Below are positions 34,601-45,180 of a DNA stretch of 64,000 nucleotides, one piece after another. Within the stretch, counting starts at the first letter, position 1; each line of letters opens with the position of its first letter. Under the pieces are notes generated by a model that saw only the letters and a list, made by a program, of their open reading frames with translations, did not search any database and was not told the DNA's origin. Source of the DNA: Hemileia vastatrix (taxonomy: Eukaryota > Basidiomycota > Pucciniomycetes > Pucciniales > Zaghouaniaceae); assembly GCA_030280995.1 (NCBI GenBank), contig JASXTE010000014.1:24906150-24970149 (forward strand). Reading direction: 5' to 3'. The position numbers and the translations under genes are program-made.

Positions 34601-36262
34601 AAGTTTTGTATTAATTTTTCATTAAAACATCATATTTTGAATCTAATAATTTGGTTTTGAAAAAATATATATTTTTATGTTAATTGACTCATTATTTTTG
34701 GATTGATAAATTATGTTAAAATTGGGATCACTTATTTCTAATGAGTGTACATCATAGTTGGTTTTAAAATCAATGATTAATAAATGTTGAAATTTTGTAA
34801 AATTCTAAATATCTTTTAAACCTTTTTGATTTAAATAAAGTTTAATGTTAAGTAATCATTTTATAAGGAGAACACAATTAAAATCAGATAATGGTACATT
34901 GCTTTCAATTTATAATACTAAAATTCTATTCTACTTGAAACACTGTAAACTAAAGCTTGGTATCTCATATAAGAAACTCAAAATTTCAAAATTCATATTT
35001 CCAACTTTTTAAACTTGATGCACATTAAAATATATTCTTAGAATAACTTCCTAATTAGTATCAAACACAAGAAAACAATGAACTAAATTTATTTTGATAC
35101 TTAAACCATTCTGATGAGTGAATTTCACAATCCTCTAAGTAACATATGGTTACCATTTATACACATATGCATGATTTCTCCTTTTGTTTAATTTAAGCTG
35201 AATCTAAAAAAGGAAATCTCATGTCGAATATCAGCTATAGATAAACTGATTATATTAAAAGCTAATATTTCATATGAGAAATTTGTTATTGAGTTTGGGA
35301 AACATTAATAAGTGTTGGGAATTATACTTGAGGCATTTATTTAAGTAAATAAAAAAGGATTACCTTCTAAATATTTCATATATATATATAATAAAAATTA
35401 ATTATATAGTAGCATTTAACCATGGCTCTAAACTAATGTTATATAAAAAGAGGGATTGAACTAAATTTTTAGTAAAGAAAATAAAAATAAGTTAAGTTAA
35501 TATTCTTGTTTATATTTTCATATTTTTGAAAAGGCTTACTTAAGTGAGAAAATTATTTGGTTTTAGAGTACAAGAATTTCTAGATAAAAATCTTCACAAT
35601 ATATTTTGACCCTCTCAAAAAGAAAATTCTAAAAATTTTGCTATCACAATTTATATATTTGTTAAGTAATAGAAAATTGAGTTGTGTCTTTGAAAATGAA
35701 GCTTTAGAAAATGAAATGAATTTTTTAGCATTATAATATGATTTTTTAAACAATAAATCATGTATTCAAAAAAAATTATATATCTTACAATCAAGATAGC
35801 AGTATTAATTAAGCAACTCTAACAAATTTGGAAAGGAAACAAGAAAAAAATAAGAAGTAAAATGCTTAAGTTATTTTTTTTGAATTAAAGGAAAGTTTAT
35901 AGCTCTTCCTGTAAACTAGCCTTAAAGCAGGTTTAGATTTAACATGTGGAAATTAATACATACTATCCTTGAATCATGAGAACAGAATAAAATTTATGTA
36001 GTTTTATTTTATTACTTTATAATAGTATTTTTATTTTTGGCTTTTTCATTAGTATAACTATATATATTTTAACTTTTTTGTTTTTCAGAACATAAGTTCA
36101 AAGCTGCCCATCACTACTTCAAGTTGAAGCTTCATATAATGTAATAAATGAATGATATATTATAATGATTTTTTCTAAAGACTTTTCAAAAATGGTGATT
36201 AAGAATACTTATTATAATTTTTTTAAATTTTTATTCTTCTATCTCTTGAAAGGAGATGGCCA
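31699..36262 (+). repeat. Right arm of the inverted repeat, with CACCAC terminus
   Basis: CACCAC at 31699-31704 is followed by a G run and a perfect TATTGCTAGCAATA core, then 4.5 kb matching the left arm inverted. At 32410-32440 the sequence runs straight through the point where LTR-1 split the other arm. Homology reaches 36262, the position equivalent to base 1, and may continue past it with a partner outside the window. AT-rich throughout; no gene seen. Confidence 0.88.
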
Positions 36263-37540
36263 TATCTCAATTTAATTAGTTTTTCCTCAGAAAAATTTAT
36301 TCTTGATCTAAATAAAATTGCACCACTATTAACTAGATGTTATTATAAAATTTTACCAATTTTTTTTTCTGAACATAGTTGAAAGTATGTATAAATTAAA
36401 GTGTTTCCACATAGTCTTACTATTATCCCACCATTAATTTCACATTTAGATTTAATTATAATTGTAAAATAAGTTTTTCAATAATTTTAATCATACCTTA
36501 ATATTTAATAATTTAGTTACATAGTAGATTTTTTATCCTTTTTTTATGAGTCTTATTATATAAACACCACTTTTATATTTTATCCATTTTGAAGTCTGAT
36601 AATTTAAATTTTCATTTAAATACCCAAATTAAATCAAAAAAAAATTCAAAAGTATATTTTTTAATGTACTCTTTTTGATAAACTTATCATTTCTTATAGG
36701 TTATTTTTCAACTATTTTTTGTAAATAATTACCCACTTGTTTATGGTCTTTTATTGTTGTTAATTACATGCAGACCAAATAAGGATACTCTCATGTTATA
36801 TTCGAGTTTTAAATTAAAAACTAAAAACTAGTGGCTGGTATTAAATATGAAGTAGTTATACCTAAGTTGACCAATAATTAATGATTAAATGGCATTGTAT
36901 ATTACAAATTTCATTGAGTGTATATAAAAATAACACTCAAGATATATATATAAGATATACATATAACCATTGAATATCAAAAATGAAGTACTTATCAACA
37001 TGGTCTTTTTTTATAATTTTCAAATTTACTTAAAGAGACATTAATATTACCAATTCAAATTTTATATCAAATATAAAAATATTATTATTTCAATTTTAAT
37101 TATTTTACAAAAAATTTGAGTAAATAAGTAATTTAATTCAGTATTTAATGAATGTTTTTGAAAAATATTTACAAAAATAGCAATAACCCCTCATAAAAAA
37201 TAATTTTTTAACTTACAATTTGCACAGTATTTCTAGCCTTAAAATATTGGTATTTCTCTAACAAAAATATTTTTTAAACAAATTTAAATTTTTTTTCATT
37301 ATTTAATTACAAAATGTCAAATTTATAATTTATTTTACCTTACTCAAAAATTTAGTTGAAAATTTAATTTTGGATTTCCAAAAAATTAACTTAAAAGTCA
37401 CAATTTTAAAAACAAAATTATAAATATAATTATGAGAAAGGGGTAAATAAAATTTATAATATTAATATAAAAAAATTTCTTATATTTTATGGTGTTTGAA
37501 TTTTAAATTTAATGTATTAAAAAATTATTATTAAATAACT
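36263..37540. other. AT-rich non-coding interval
   Basis: Very AT-rich with no open frame of note. It may be a continuation of the same transposon as the right arm, whose outer end I could not find. Confidence 0.5.
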
Positions 37541-38240
37541 AAGCCAAGTGAAATTGGCTTGGGTTTTTGGTATCACTAACTAGCACTTATTTTTTTTCTT
37601 ATACTCACGTTTTAATTTTTTTTTGCTTCGTTTTCTACCTTTCTCATTTTTTTTATGATTTTTAATGTTTTTAAGACTAAAGTTGCTTTCAAACAACGTC
37701 AGTCTAACTTGTCTCTCACTTCCCCAACAGATTGCATCTGGTGGGAAAAATTGATTTCATTTTAGAAACCAAAGTCCCTTGCAGGGACTATGGTTTCTCT
37801 TTGTGCATTGCACAGCCATAAAAAAACTGGCTGTGCAATGCACTGCATGCAGCACATGCAACACGCATCTCTGCTGCAAGAAATGCCTGTTGCATGCATC
37901 AGCAATGCGCGCTGCATGCAACGTGCATTGCATGTGCTGCGCATATCTCATGCAGCTGCATGAAATATGGAAGCGAGTGTGCAACGCACGTTTCTTACAG
38001 TTTTGGCCAGCTCCCAGCCTAGTAAATTGGCTGGGAGGGTGGCGAATGTAAAAACAAGCAACAAAAGTCGCTTTTAGCTACTTTGCTTGCATGAAAGCAA
38101 CACTTTCAGCCAGGGGAAACCTGGCTTGAAGTACTAAATTGAAATGTAAGGTACCCAAGCTAATTCAAAAGGCTTGGGTCATAAATTAAGGCTTCCAAAA
38201 AGGAGCCAGTAGAAATCTGGCTACAATAAAAGTAATTTTT
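37541..38240. repeat. Cluster of short hairpins
   Basis: Several inverted repeats fall within 700 bases. Near 37547 is AAGCCAA/TTGGCTT. Near 37768 is GAAACCA plus AGTCCC with a four-base TTGC loop. A perfect 16-base stem GTGCATTGCACAGCCA with its complement spans about 37803-37843. Near 38017 is CTCCCAGCC/GGCTGGGAG; near 38113, AGCCAGG/CCTGGCT; near 38153, ACCCAAGC/GCTTGGGT. Between them runs a GCATGC/TGCA-rich stretch at 37843-37945. ORFs here on both strands are mirror images of these repeats and are not believed. Confidence 0.8.
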
Positions 38241-38674
38241 TTAATTAAAATACATTAATAAATAAACATGTGTACAAATAGGATATACAATGCTCCGCAG
38301 ACGGTTAGAAACGGCCTTCCATTGTTACACATAGAAACAAAATCAAATGTTTCTGAAAGCAAAATTGGTCATGTTTTGATATTTTGAGCCAAGTAAGATC
38401 AGGAAGAAGGTCAAGAAAAAAATTGCACAATTAAAAATTTATCAACTTAATATGGTGGGGAGGTACATATTTTAGAAATAGGTGGTGCACATTATAATTC
38501 CCTTTAAAAAAATTTGAAAATGAAATAGTTTTGACGCAATGTAAATTTAAATGTGATGAGTGTATGTTTTTTAGCTACATGAAACATGGTAGCTAGAATT
38601 ATGTGGCATCAATTTTTTTTTGATGTTAATTTCAGCGTTCCACAAATGTTCATCTGTACAACATGCAGTCAAGT

Positions 38675-39449
38675 TGTCACCGGACGACCTACGCACAAGG
38701 TCGAGGATGTTCCTGTAAGTGAGATGAGGGATTTTAGAAACTTCTTCGAAGCACAGAGGAATGATTCGAGGAAATTATTCGAAGGTCACTCGAAGTAATA
38801 GCTATAGGTTCGAGGTTCGATCGAGAAGAATTATAAACTAGTTCCAAGGTAATAATAATTCTTAAAATCTCACGAAGGGTTGGAAACTCAATAATCAAAG
38901 ATTTAGGATTTAGAAATGAATATTGAGAAGGTAAAAGAAAGATACAATAACAATGATTTAACTTTTAAGGATTTACCACTATTAATGTAAATAAAATATT
39001 ATAATTTAATTCTAAGGAATATCGAACCAAGTACCCAACTCCTTTTATATCCTTTGTTCCTCCTCGCATTGACCTCCCTTCCATCGCAGCATTCCCATTC
39101 CATTGACCATTACTAACATACACTTAGACCCTCTCCACTAAATATCCGTCCATGCTCAATTTACCCCTTTTAATTAATTAACAAAACTTTAATGAAAAAA
39201 AACTACTACTATACTATTTCGTTGATCCTAGCGCTGTGCGTCGCTTATTGAAAAGGACTAAGGTACCCTATTGGGAGATTGACTAATTTAGATTTAGAGT
39301 TTAGGCTAGCGCAGTTAAATATTAAGTACACAAAGGAAAATCGCAGTTGCTATGGAGAATTGCTTTCTGCGCTTCGAGTATAGATTTAGGACTTGATATT
39401 GTTGATTTATTGAGTTAATTTCGCTTCGAGTGTCACGTGGCGCGTGACA
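38675..39449. repeat. Solo LTR of the LTR-1 family
   Basis: This 775-base copy of the LTR-1 LTR is flanked by CAAGT at 38670-38674 and 39450-39454. No internal sequence is attached, so the rest was lost by LTR-LTR recombination. Sequence is slightly closer to consensus than the LTR-1 copies at some sites (for example GGTTCGAGGTTCGATCGAG near 38808). Confidence 0.96.
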
Positions 39450-40154
39450 CAAGTAAATTCTTGCTGGAATTAGTATATGCATAGGAAAAAATGATCATGC
39501 TGTGTACAGTTCCTTGGCAACATTATTCTTGGAATTTAGATGAAGTTTATCATATGACTGGGTGAGCTGCATTTTTTTGAAAAAGAGATCAGTGAAAATT
39601 CATGATATCCACATCTATTTGCCACCAAATTTATTGTTCCTTTCTCTGTCTCACTTACCTTTTTCAAAAATTATTGATCATATTTTTGCTTTATCATTTT
39701 GATTTATTGGTACTATTTTCTTGACCTTATCTGATTACCAGTAAGCAAATTTTTCTTGCTAATGCACTTCATATCATTTTGGTTTATTACTCTTTATTAC
39801 ACTTTTGACAAGTTAATCTAATGATTCTAATTCGGATTTTATTTTTAAGGTACCTTTTACTGCACCCTTTCAAATCATTATCAAAAAATTCTTTTTCAGT
39901 TAACTTAAAGTTTTTTTATTTGTTTGTCAATTTACTTTTCTTTATTCCTTATCAAAAATGTTCAATTTATTTATCTAACTATTTATTTTTTAAAAAAGTG
40001 ATTATAAAATAAAATTTATAATAAAATTTGATCAATCAGCTAAAAATGGAAGAAGTTTCTATAGACATGAAAGTTGATGTTTTGCTTATAATTTTTCTAA
40101 ATTTCTTAAATACTATCTCAACCATTATATTATTAATATTAAAAGTAAAACATC

Positions 40155-40485
40155 ATCTTGTACTTGCTGAAAGCATACAGGATAATGTTTTGCATTTCAT
40201 AATAACAATTAGAATTATTGTACTTTACCTCTAATTTGTTTATTTTTAAGTTGTTTCAAAGTCTTGTACTTGCTGAAAGTATACAGGACAATGGTACAAT
40301 TTAAAAATTAGTAATTTATTGAAGTATAACTTTATAAGTCAATATATTGGTCAGAGAAAGAATTTTCATTTTATATATGTGGATATGATAATTCTTTAAA
40401 TTTTTAAATATTACTAGTGTATTGGAGTTATACTTTCATTATATTATTAATATTATGTGTAAAGCTAAATCTCGTACTTGCTGAA
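40155..40485. repeat. Three copies of a CTTGTACTTGCTGAAAG motif
   Basis: CTTGTACTTGCTGAAAGCAT lies near 40160, CTTGTACTTGCTGAAAGTAT near 40263 and CTCGTACTTGCTGAA near 40470. The first two continue into TACAGGA(T/C)AATG. They lie just upstream of the interrupted gene remnant, perhaps in an intron. The rest of 39455-40515 is AT-rich, with short open frames (39821-40012, 40028-40234) that I cannot support. Confidence 0.6.
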
Positions 40486-40515
40486 TAATTATTACAATTT
40501 TTTTCCTGGTTGTAG

Positions 40516-40789
40516 TATTTATACTTTTGAAAGTCATGAGCTCAAAGAACTAGATATGTTAGAAGCTGCGGTGCAATGCATTAAGGATCTTTCTTACTGC
40601 AAACATGAAATTACAAATAATGGTTATCATCAAAGAGCTGGTGGTTTTGGAAAAAAATTTGGTGGTGTCTTTATTTTAGATAGGAAGAAATCTTTATATA
40701 TTTGTAAGTATCACTTTTTTTAATTTAATTACTGAATTTTTTAATGCTTTTACTTGCAGATGAATACACTCATAATATTGTACGCACGG
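40516..40789 (+). pseudogene. Possible TET/JBP-like dioxygenase remnant, part 1 (5' of LTR-2)
   Basis: One exon at 40516-40703 follows a TTGTAG acceptor and ends at a GTAAGT donor. The next exon starts at 40760 after TTGCAG and is cut by LTR-2 at 40789. Splicing keeps the frame (KKSLYIY then EYTHNIVRT). With the retrotransposon and one copy of ACGG removed, the frame runs straight on at 54902 (DEYKKQMKRI). The identity rests on the downstream part, since this region alone has no motif that I recognise. Confidence 0.5.
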
Positions 40790-41712
40790 TGTGGTGATCC
40801 AAACCTGGGTAGGCCTTTGGAGTGCATATTTGGAGGTAATTGGTATGTAGGGTGTTATTGGGGTTATGGTGTTATTAGTGGTTTTTTTCATCTTAAGGTG
40901 ATATTTAGTAGTGTTTATGGAGGCTTAAGCTAGGGTCACTTATTATGTCTCAGCTTAATGTCCTTTCTTTTCTCTTCATTTTGGTATCCCTTATGGGTGG
41001 TTACCTTGCTTTATAGGGTAGTTATGGTGTTGTTATTGGTATTTATCAGATGTTTATTACTTAGTGGTGCTTATGTAGGCTTAAGCTAGGGTCACTTGTT
41101 ATGTTTCAGCTTATTGCCCTTCATTTTATTTTCATTTTGGTATGTCTTATGTGTGTTTATCTTGTTTATTAGTGAAGTTATGGGTTTTTAGGGTTTTTTA
41201 GGGTTTTTATGGGTTGTATGGGTGTTTTTGGGCCTAGAAGCGGCCCACCTGCCCCCAAGCAGCCTGCCTGCCCAGCGGAGCCACCTCCAAGCAGCCTGGC
41301 CGCCTGGCCACTGGGGAGGCGCTAAAATGCACTTTTATGCATGAAAAAGGCTGGGGAATTGGTCAGGGTGGTCTGTGGGCTGGCTGTATGATGCGTGTGT
41401 GGGAAGATTTTTTAGGGAATAATCTTATCTCTTTACTCATCGCCTCTCTGCTCCTCACTGTCTCATTGGCTGTTTTTTTGTTGGAATATATTACTTTTCA
41501 TTTCAACTCTTTCTGCCAGTCTGTCTGGGACTATTATCTTTACTTTTAAAGAGGTCAAGAGTGTTTAATTAGAGGGTCTAGCAAACAGATCTCCAATTTT
41601 CTGAAACAGGTAAATCTCACTTGTTTTTCTAAAGGGACAGGGGATTCTCTCTCTGGTTTTTCTCCAACTCCCTTCGTCAAGGCCTATAGCTAGTACTATA
41701 GGATTGTCTACA
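40790..41712 (+). repeat. 5' LTR of LTR-2
   Basis: This 923-base LTR has TG...CA ends. It contains an internal tandem duplication of about 160-170 bases (GGCTTAAGCTAGGGTCACTT near 40921 and 41081) and a GC-rich patch near 41235-41320. Its last ~110 bases match the end of the 3' LTR well, and its first ~45 bases match the 3' LTR start loosely; most of the middle does not match. Confidence 0.88.
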
Positions 41713-41716
41713 TTTC

Positions 41717-41734
41717 TGGCGCCTAACGTGGGGT
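41717..41734 (+). promoter_or_regulatory. Primer-binding site, tRNA-Lys type
   Basis: TGGCGCCTAACGTGGGGT starts four bases after the 5' LTR. It differs at two positions from the tRNA-Lys-type primer site TGGCGCCCAACGTGGGGC known from other retroelements. It marks the site where minus-strand DNA synthesis begins. Confidence 0.85.
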
Positions 41735-41739
41735 AGAAC

Positions 41740-44184
41740 TTGCTAGTTCTTTGGAATCTCTGTTTTCTTTGGTTGGCTCTTTTTGGTGTTTTGGTCAGGA
41801 GAAATGGCTTCTGGTTCTGCTATTCCTGTGGTGACTGTCAGTGGGGGGATGGTCCTCCTTCTGTGATGGTTAGGGAGTGTGTGAGAATTAAAACTTGGGA
41901 TGGTACCAAGTTTAATGGGGAGGATGTCAAGTGGTTTCTAGAGAAGTATGAAACTGCTGCTGGAGTGGATGGTGCTTCCTACCTGGACATGGTGAAGCAG
42001 ATTATCTTCTTCATTGGGGATAGGTCAGTGGAGAAGGAGATTGTGGCCATGTCTGGCTACAAGAAGAGTGATTGGAAATTGTTGTGTAGGGATATGGTGG
42101 ATAGATGGGGTGTCAGGTTCACTATGGTGGATCTGAACAAGGCTGTCAGTGAATGGCAATCTTATGGTGGTGTTGGTAACTTACATAGTTACAGGAAGTT
42201 TCTGCTACAGTTTGATCCTGTGGTGAAATATTTGGTGGAAGTGGAGGAGCTGGCACATGAAAATGCTGCCAAAGATGTTTTTTGGTCTGCCCTGGATAGA
42301 GATGTCAGGAAGGATGTGTTGAAGGAGTTTTCAAGAAAGGAATTGATGAAAACTCTTTCTAATGGGGATCAGAAGTTGCCTGCCTTGGATAAGGTGAAGG
42401 AGGCTGTTGAGGCCCATTTGAAGGTATTGGCTGTTGACACCTATCAGGAGGGGTGTGCCAAGTATGTCAGCAAAGTCAGTGAGGCTTTGGCTGAAGAGGA
42501 AGTTAGGGAGAAGAAGGAGGAAAAGAATTTGGTGCAGGTTCCCAAACAGGAGAGGGACCCAATGGTGGAGCAGCTGGCTGATCTGACAAAACAGCTGCAC
42601 ATTTTTGTCCAGGAGGCCAAGAAGGTTAATAAGGCACCTTCTCAGCCAAGAGATTTTGAAAGGAGGGCTGGTAGGAATGATCCTTGGGTTTGCTCTTATT
42701 GCAGTAGGAGGGGGCACAGGTCCAATGGTTGTTGGGAACTGAACAGACATGTGTCTGAAGGAAAAGTGGAGTTTGATGGCAGGGTTTTTAAGTTCCCTGA
42801 CGGTTCTTTTGTGAAGCCCAGTGAGGGGCAGGCTCCTGTTGATTTGGTCAGGAGAAGAGCTGGTCTCAATCAAAGGAGGCCAAGGTTTGAGGAGATTCCT
42901 GATCAGGGGAAGTCTTCTGTTAAGGTAGATGAGGACGTCAAGGGAAAGGGGAAGGAGGTCAATAAGGTCTCTTTTTCTACTTCTTTTGGTGGTTTGGAGT
43001 TGTATTCTTGTGGTGGACAGTCAAGTGGTGAATGCTTGGCTCGTGTTTATGATGTGGAAGCAGGGAAGGTGGGTAGGCCTAAGAGCAGTTCTCAGACCCA
43101 ACCAAAGCCAAATGCTTCAAAGGGTGATCCTAAGCTGAGTGCAGCTAGGAAGAGGTACAGCAAAGAGGAGCTGTACAAGATTCAGAAGGGTATGGCTGAC
43201 ATGGGCCCCCCTAGTTTTGGTGCATTGGACCTGAATGGTGAGCCAATGCCAATGGAGGTGGATTCTGACTCCGAGGAGGATGTCCCTTTGGCTTCATTGC
43301 CAAAGCCTGTTGGAGTCAGAGGTTCTGGTGAGGGATCTGGTTTGGTTCCTGTTAATGGTAAATCTGTTGGTGGTGCTGGTCCTCAAGAATCTTCTAGGAC
43401 CAAGGTGGTGAAGCTAAGAGCTCACTTTGAGAGGCCAGTAGTGTCTGGTCAAGTTAATGTTATGGACTCTGTCCTGGAAAGGATGAACCAGGGTCAGGTT
43501 TCCCTATCTTATGGAGAATTGTATGCTATCAGTCCAGGGTTGGCTGATAGGCAGAAGAAGTTGTTGACCAGGAGAAGGGTTTCTTCTGGTGAGGTAGAAT
43601 ACATTTGTGATTCTGCTGAAAAGTTTGGTGAGGGGTTGGAAACTCATTTTTCTGCTCCTCTGGGATATGTCAATGTCACTCTGAATGGCAGGGAGGCAAG
43701 GGCATTGGTGGATTCAGGTTCTCAGATAAACCTGATTTCTTTGTTTGAGGCAACTCATATGGGCCTCCCCATCAAAACTGGTATTGGTGGGAATTTGAGA
43801 GGGATCAGTGGCCATGTCACTGAATTGGTTGGAACTTCAGAGTTTGTGAAGTTAGATATTGGAGGAGCCTCAGGGAAGGTTCATTTTTACATTGCTAAAG
43901 GTAGTTTAAAAGCAGTTTTGGGCGGGCCATTCTTGATGGATTTTCAGGCAAGAATTGGTTATCAATTTGATTTGGGAATCAGTTTGGAGTTGACTGGTGA
44001 AGACGAAAGGAGGCTTCACATGAGGTTGTCATCCCCTGGAGAGGATGGTTGGGAGACTAGGCCTGGTTTATCTTCAATGTGCCAGTGCATGGACTGCTGC
44101 AGGAGAAGGAAGGAAGTGGGTGCTGCCTCTGGTTTTTTGGAGTGCAGCTCAGGCTCTATTGAGAGTCTGTCTTTTTTAGAGTAA
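41740..44184 (+). CDS. gag: LTR-2 gag and protease
   Basis: A long open frame of 814 codons. The capsid-like region runs over about residues 45-260 (IKTWDGTKFNGEDVKWFLEK onward, ending near a charged coiled-coil stretch). A zinc knuckle of form C-x2-C-x4-H-x4-C (CSYCSRRGHRSNGC) follows near residue 320. An aspartic protease with VDSGSQINLIS and LGGPFLMDF lies near the C-terminus. The true start is probably ATG 41804 (MASGSAIPVV), which reaches this frame only after a one-base shift near 41853; the first 30-40 residues of the long frame are therefore doubtful. The frame ends at two stop codons, and pol resumes downstream in pieces. Confidence 0.88.
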   Translation: MLVLWNLCFLWLALFGVLVRRNGFWFCYSCGDCQWGDGPPSVMVRECVRIKTWDGTKFNGEDVKWFLEKYETAAGVDGASYLDMVKQIIFFIGDRSVEKEIVAMSGYKKSDWKLLCRDMVDRWGVRFTMVDLNKAVSEWQSYGGVGNLHSYRKFLLQFDPVVKYLVEVEELAHENAAKDVFWSALDRDVRKDVLKEFSRKELMKTLSNGDQKLPALDKVKEAVEAHLKVLAVDTYQEGCAKYVSKVSEALAEEEVREKKEEKNLVQVPKQERDPMVEQLADLTKQLHIFVQEAKKVNKAPSQPRDFERRAGRNDPWVCSYCSRRGHRSNGCWELNRHVSEGKVEFDGRVFKFPDGSFVKPSEGQAPVDLVRRRAGLNQRRPRFEEIPDQGKSSVKVDEDVKGKGKEVNKVSFSTSFGGLELYSCGGQSSGECLARVYDVEAGKVGRPKSSSQTQPKPNASKGDPKLSAARKRYSKEELYKIQKGMADMGPPSFGALDLNGEPMPMEVDSDSEEDVPLASLPKPVGVRGSGEGSGLVPVNGKSVGGAGPQESSRTKVVKLRAHFERPVVSGQVNVMDSVLERMNQGQVSLSYGELYAISPGLADRQKKLLTRRRVSSGEVEYICDSAEKFGEGLETHFSAPLGYVNVTLNGREARALVDSGSQINLISLFEATHMGLPIKTGIGGNLRGISGHVTELVGTSEFVKLDIGGASGKVHFYIAKGSLKAVLGGPFLMDFQARIGYQFDLGISLELTGEDERRLHMRLSSPGEDGWETRPGLSSMCQCMDCCRRRKEVGAASGFLECSSGSIESLSFLE

Positions 44185-45180
44185 TAAGGGCTGATCACCC
44201 TAGTGCTACAACCTCTCCCCAAGATGAGGAAATCACAGGTTGTAGTAGGTCAGCTCCCTTGAAGATATACCAAGTCATTTTTTCAACTTTCTCTTTTTAA
44301 TGTTTCTCTTCTCTGCAAGTATTCATCAAGTTTTTTATCAAGTCTCTGTTCTCTCTCAAGATTCTTAGTTATTTTTAATTCAAGTTTAAAGAAGAAGATT
44401 GGTTATATATCTTTATTGAAAGATATGCGGAAAATTTTGGGGCGGTGAGATTGGGGTCTAAAAGTAAGTCCTCCCAATTGTGCACTGCTAGGGTTTCTTC
44501 TACACCTTTCAAAAACATTACCTGGGCCACACCTGTGAGCTTTGGCGAAACCCCTGGTTATTTTTGTAGGAAAGAAGAAAACTCAAGAAAATAAGATAAA
44601 AATTTCAAGATAATTCATGAAAATCAAGAAAAAAATCTGAAGATAATGAAGAAAGAAGATGCAAAATATTTTTGTGAAGATCATCAAGATCCATTTTTGG
44701 ACCTCCAGCATGAGGTTAAACTGCAAAAAATTATGAAGAAAGAAGATCATCAAGATCAATCTTTGGGCCTCCAGCATGAGGATAAACTGCACAATTTTAG
44801 AAGATGTGATTCAGAAAATGAATCAAGATTTGAAGATTTGGAAGTTGGGAGTGAGGATGAAGATGTGGAATTGCGGAAAAGTTTTGGAGTGGTGAGATTG
44901 GGGTCTAAAAGTAAGTCCTCCCAATTGTGCACCGCTAGGGTTTCTTCTACACCTTTCAAAAACATTACCTTGGCCACGCATGTGAGCAATGGGGAAACCC
45001 TTGGTTTCTGATCCAGGTCTGGTGGTGAAGATTTCCTGAAGATCCCTCAAGTTGAAGGTGGAGCGGCAAATTATAAGAAGGTTGCGCAGAAGATTAGGCC
45101 TGTCAATGAGCCTATGCCGGTGGGTTTGAATCCGCCTTTGAAGAGACCTCCTTTGTCAAGAGATCCGTACTGTACTCCTT
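44185..45180 (+). pseudogene. LTR-2 protease-RT linker with direct duplications
   Basis: A stretch of about 130 bases (GGGGTCTAAAAGTAAGTCCT... to ...CAAAAACATTACC) occurs at 44428-44560 and again at 44870-45003. Between them a unit of about 70 bases (GAAGATCATCAAGAT to CATGAGG(T/A)TAAACTGCA) is repeated in tandem at 44675-44790. An open frame at 44646-45011 covers part of this, and a conserved pre-RT block (YKKVAQKIRPVNEPMPVGLN) follows near 45075. Stops between pieces mean the linker is not expressed intact. Confidence 0.7.

Noticed and set aside
37757..38051. Cys/His-rich ORFs on both strands (75 and 90 codons)
   Set aside because: Both strands give similar Cys-rich products because of the TGCA-rich palindromic sequence; not evidence for a gene.
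42331..42873. 180-codon minus-strand ORF in LTR-2 gag
   Set aside because: Shadow of the gag frame; no start context, intron or motif like those of the true antisense genes, and not in the 3' accessory position.
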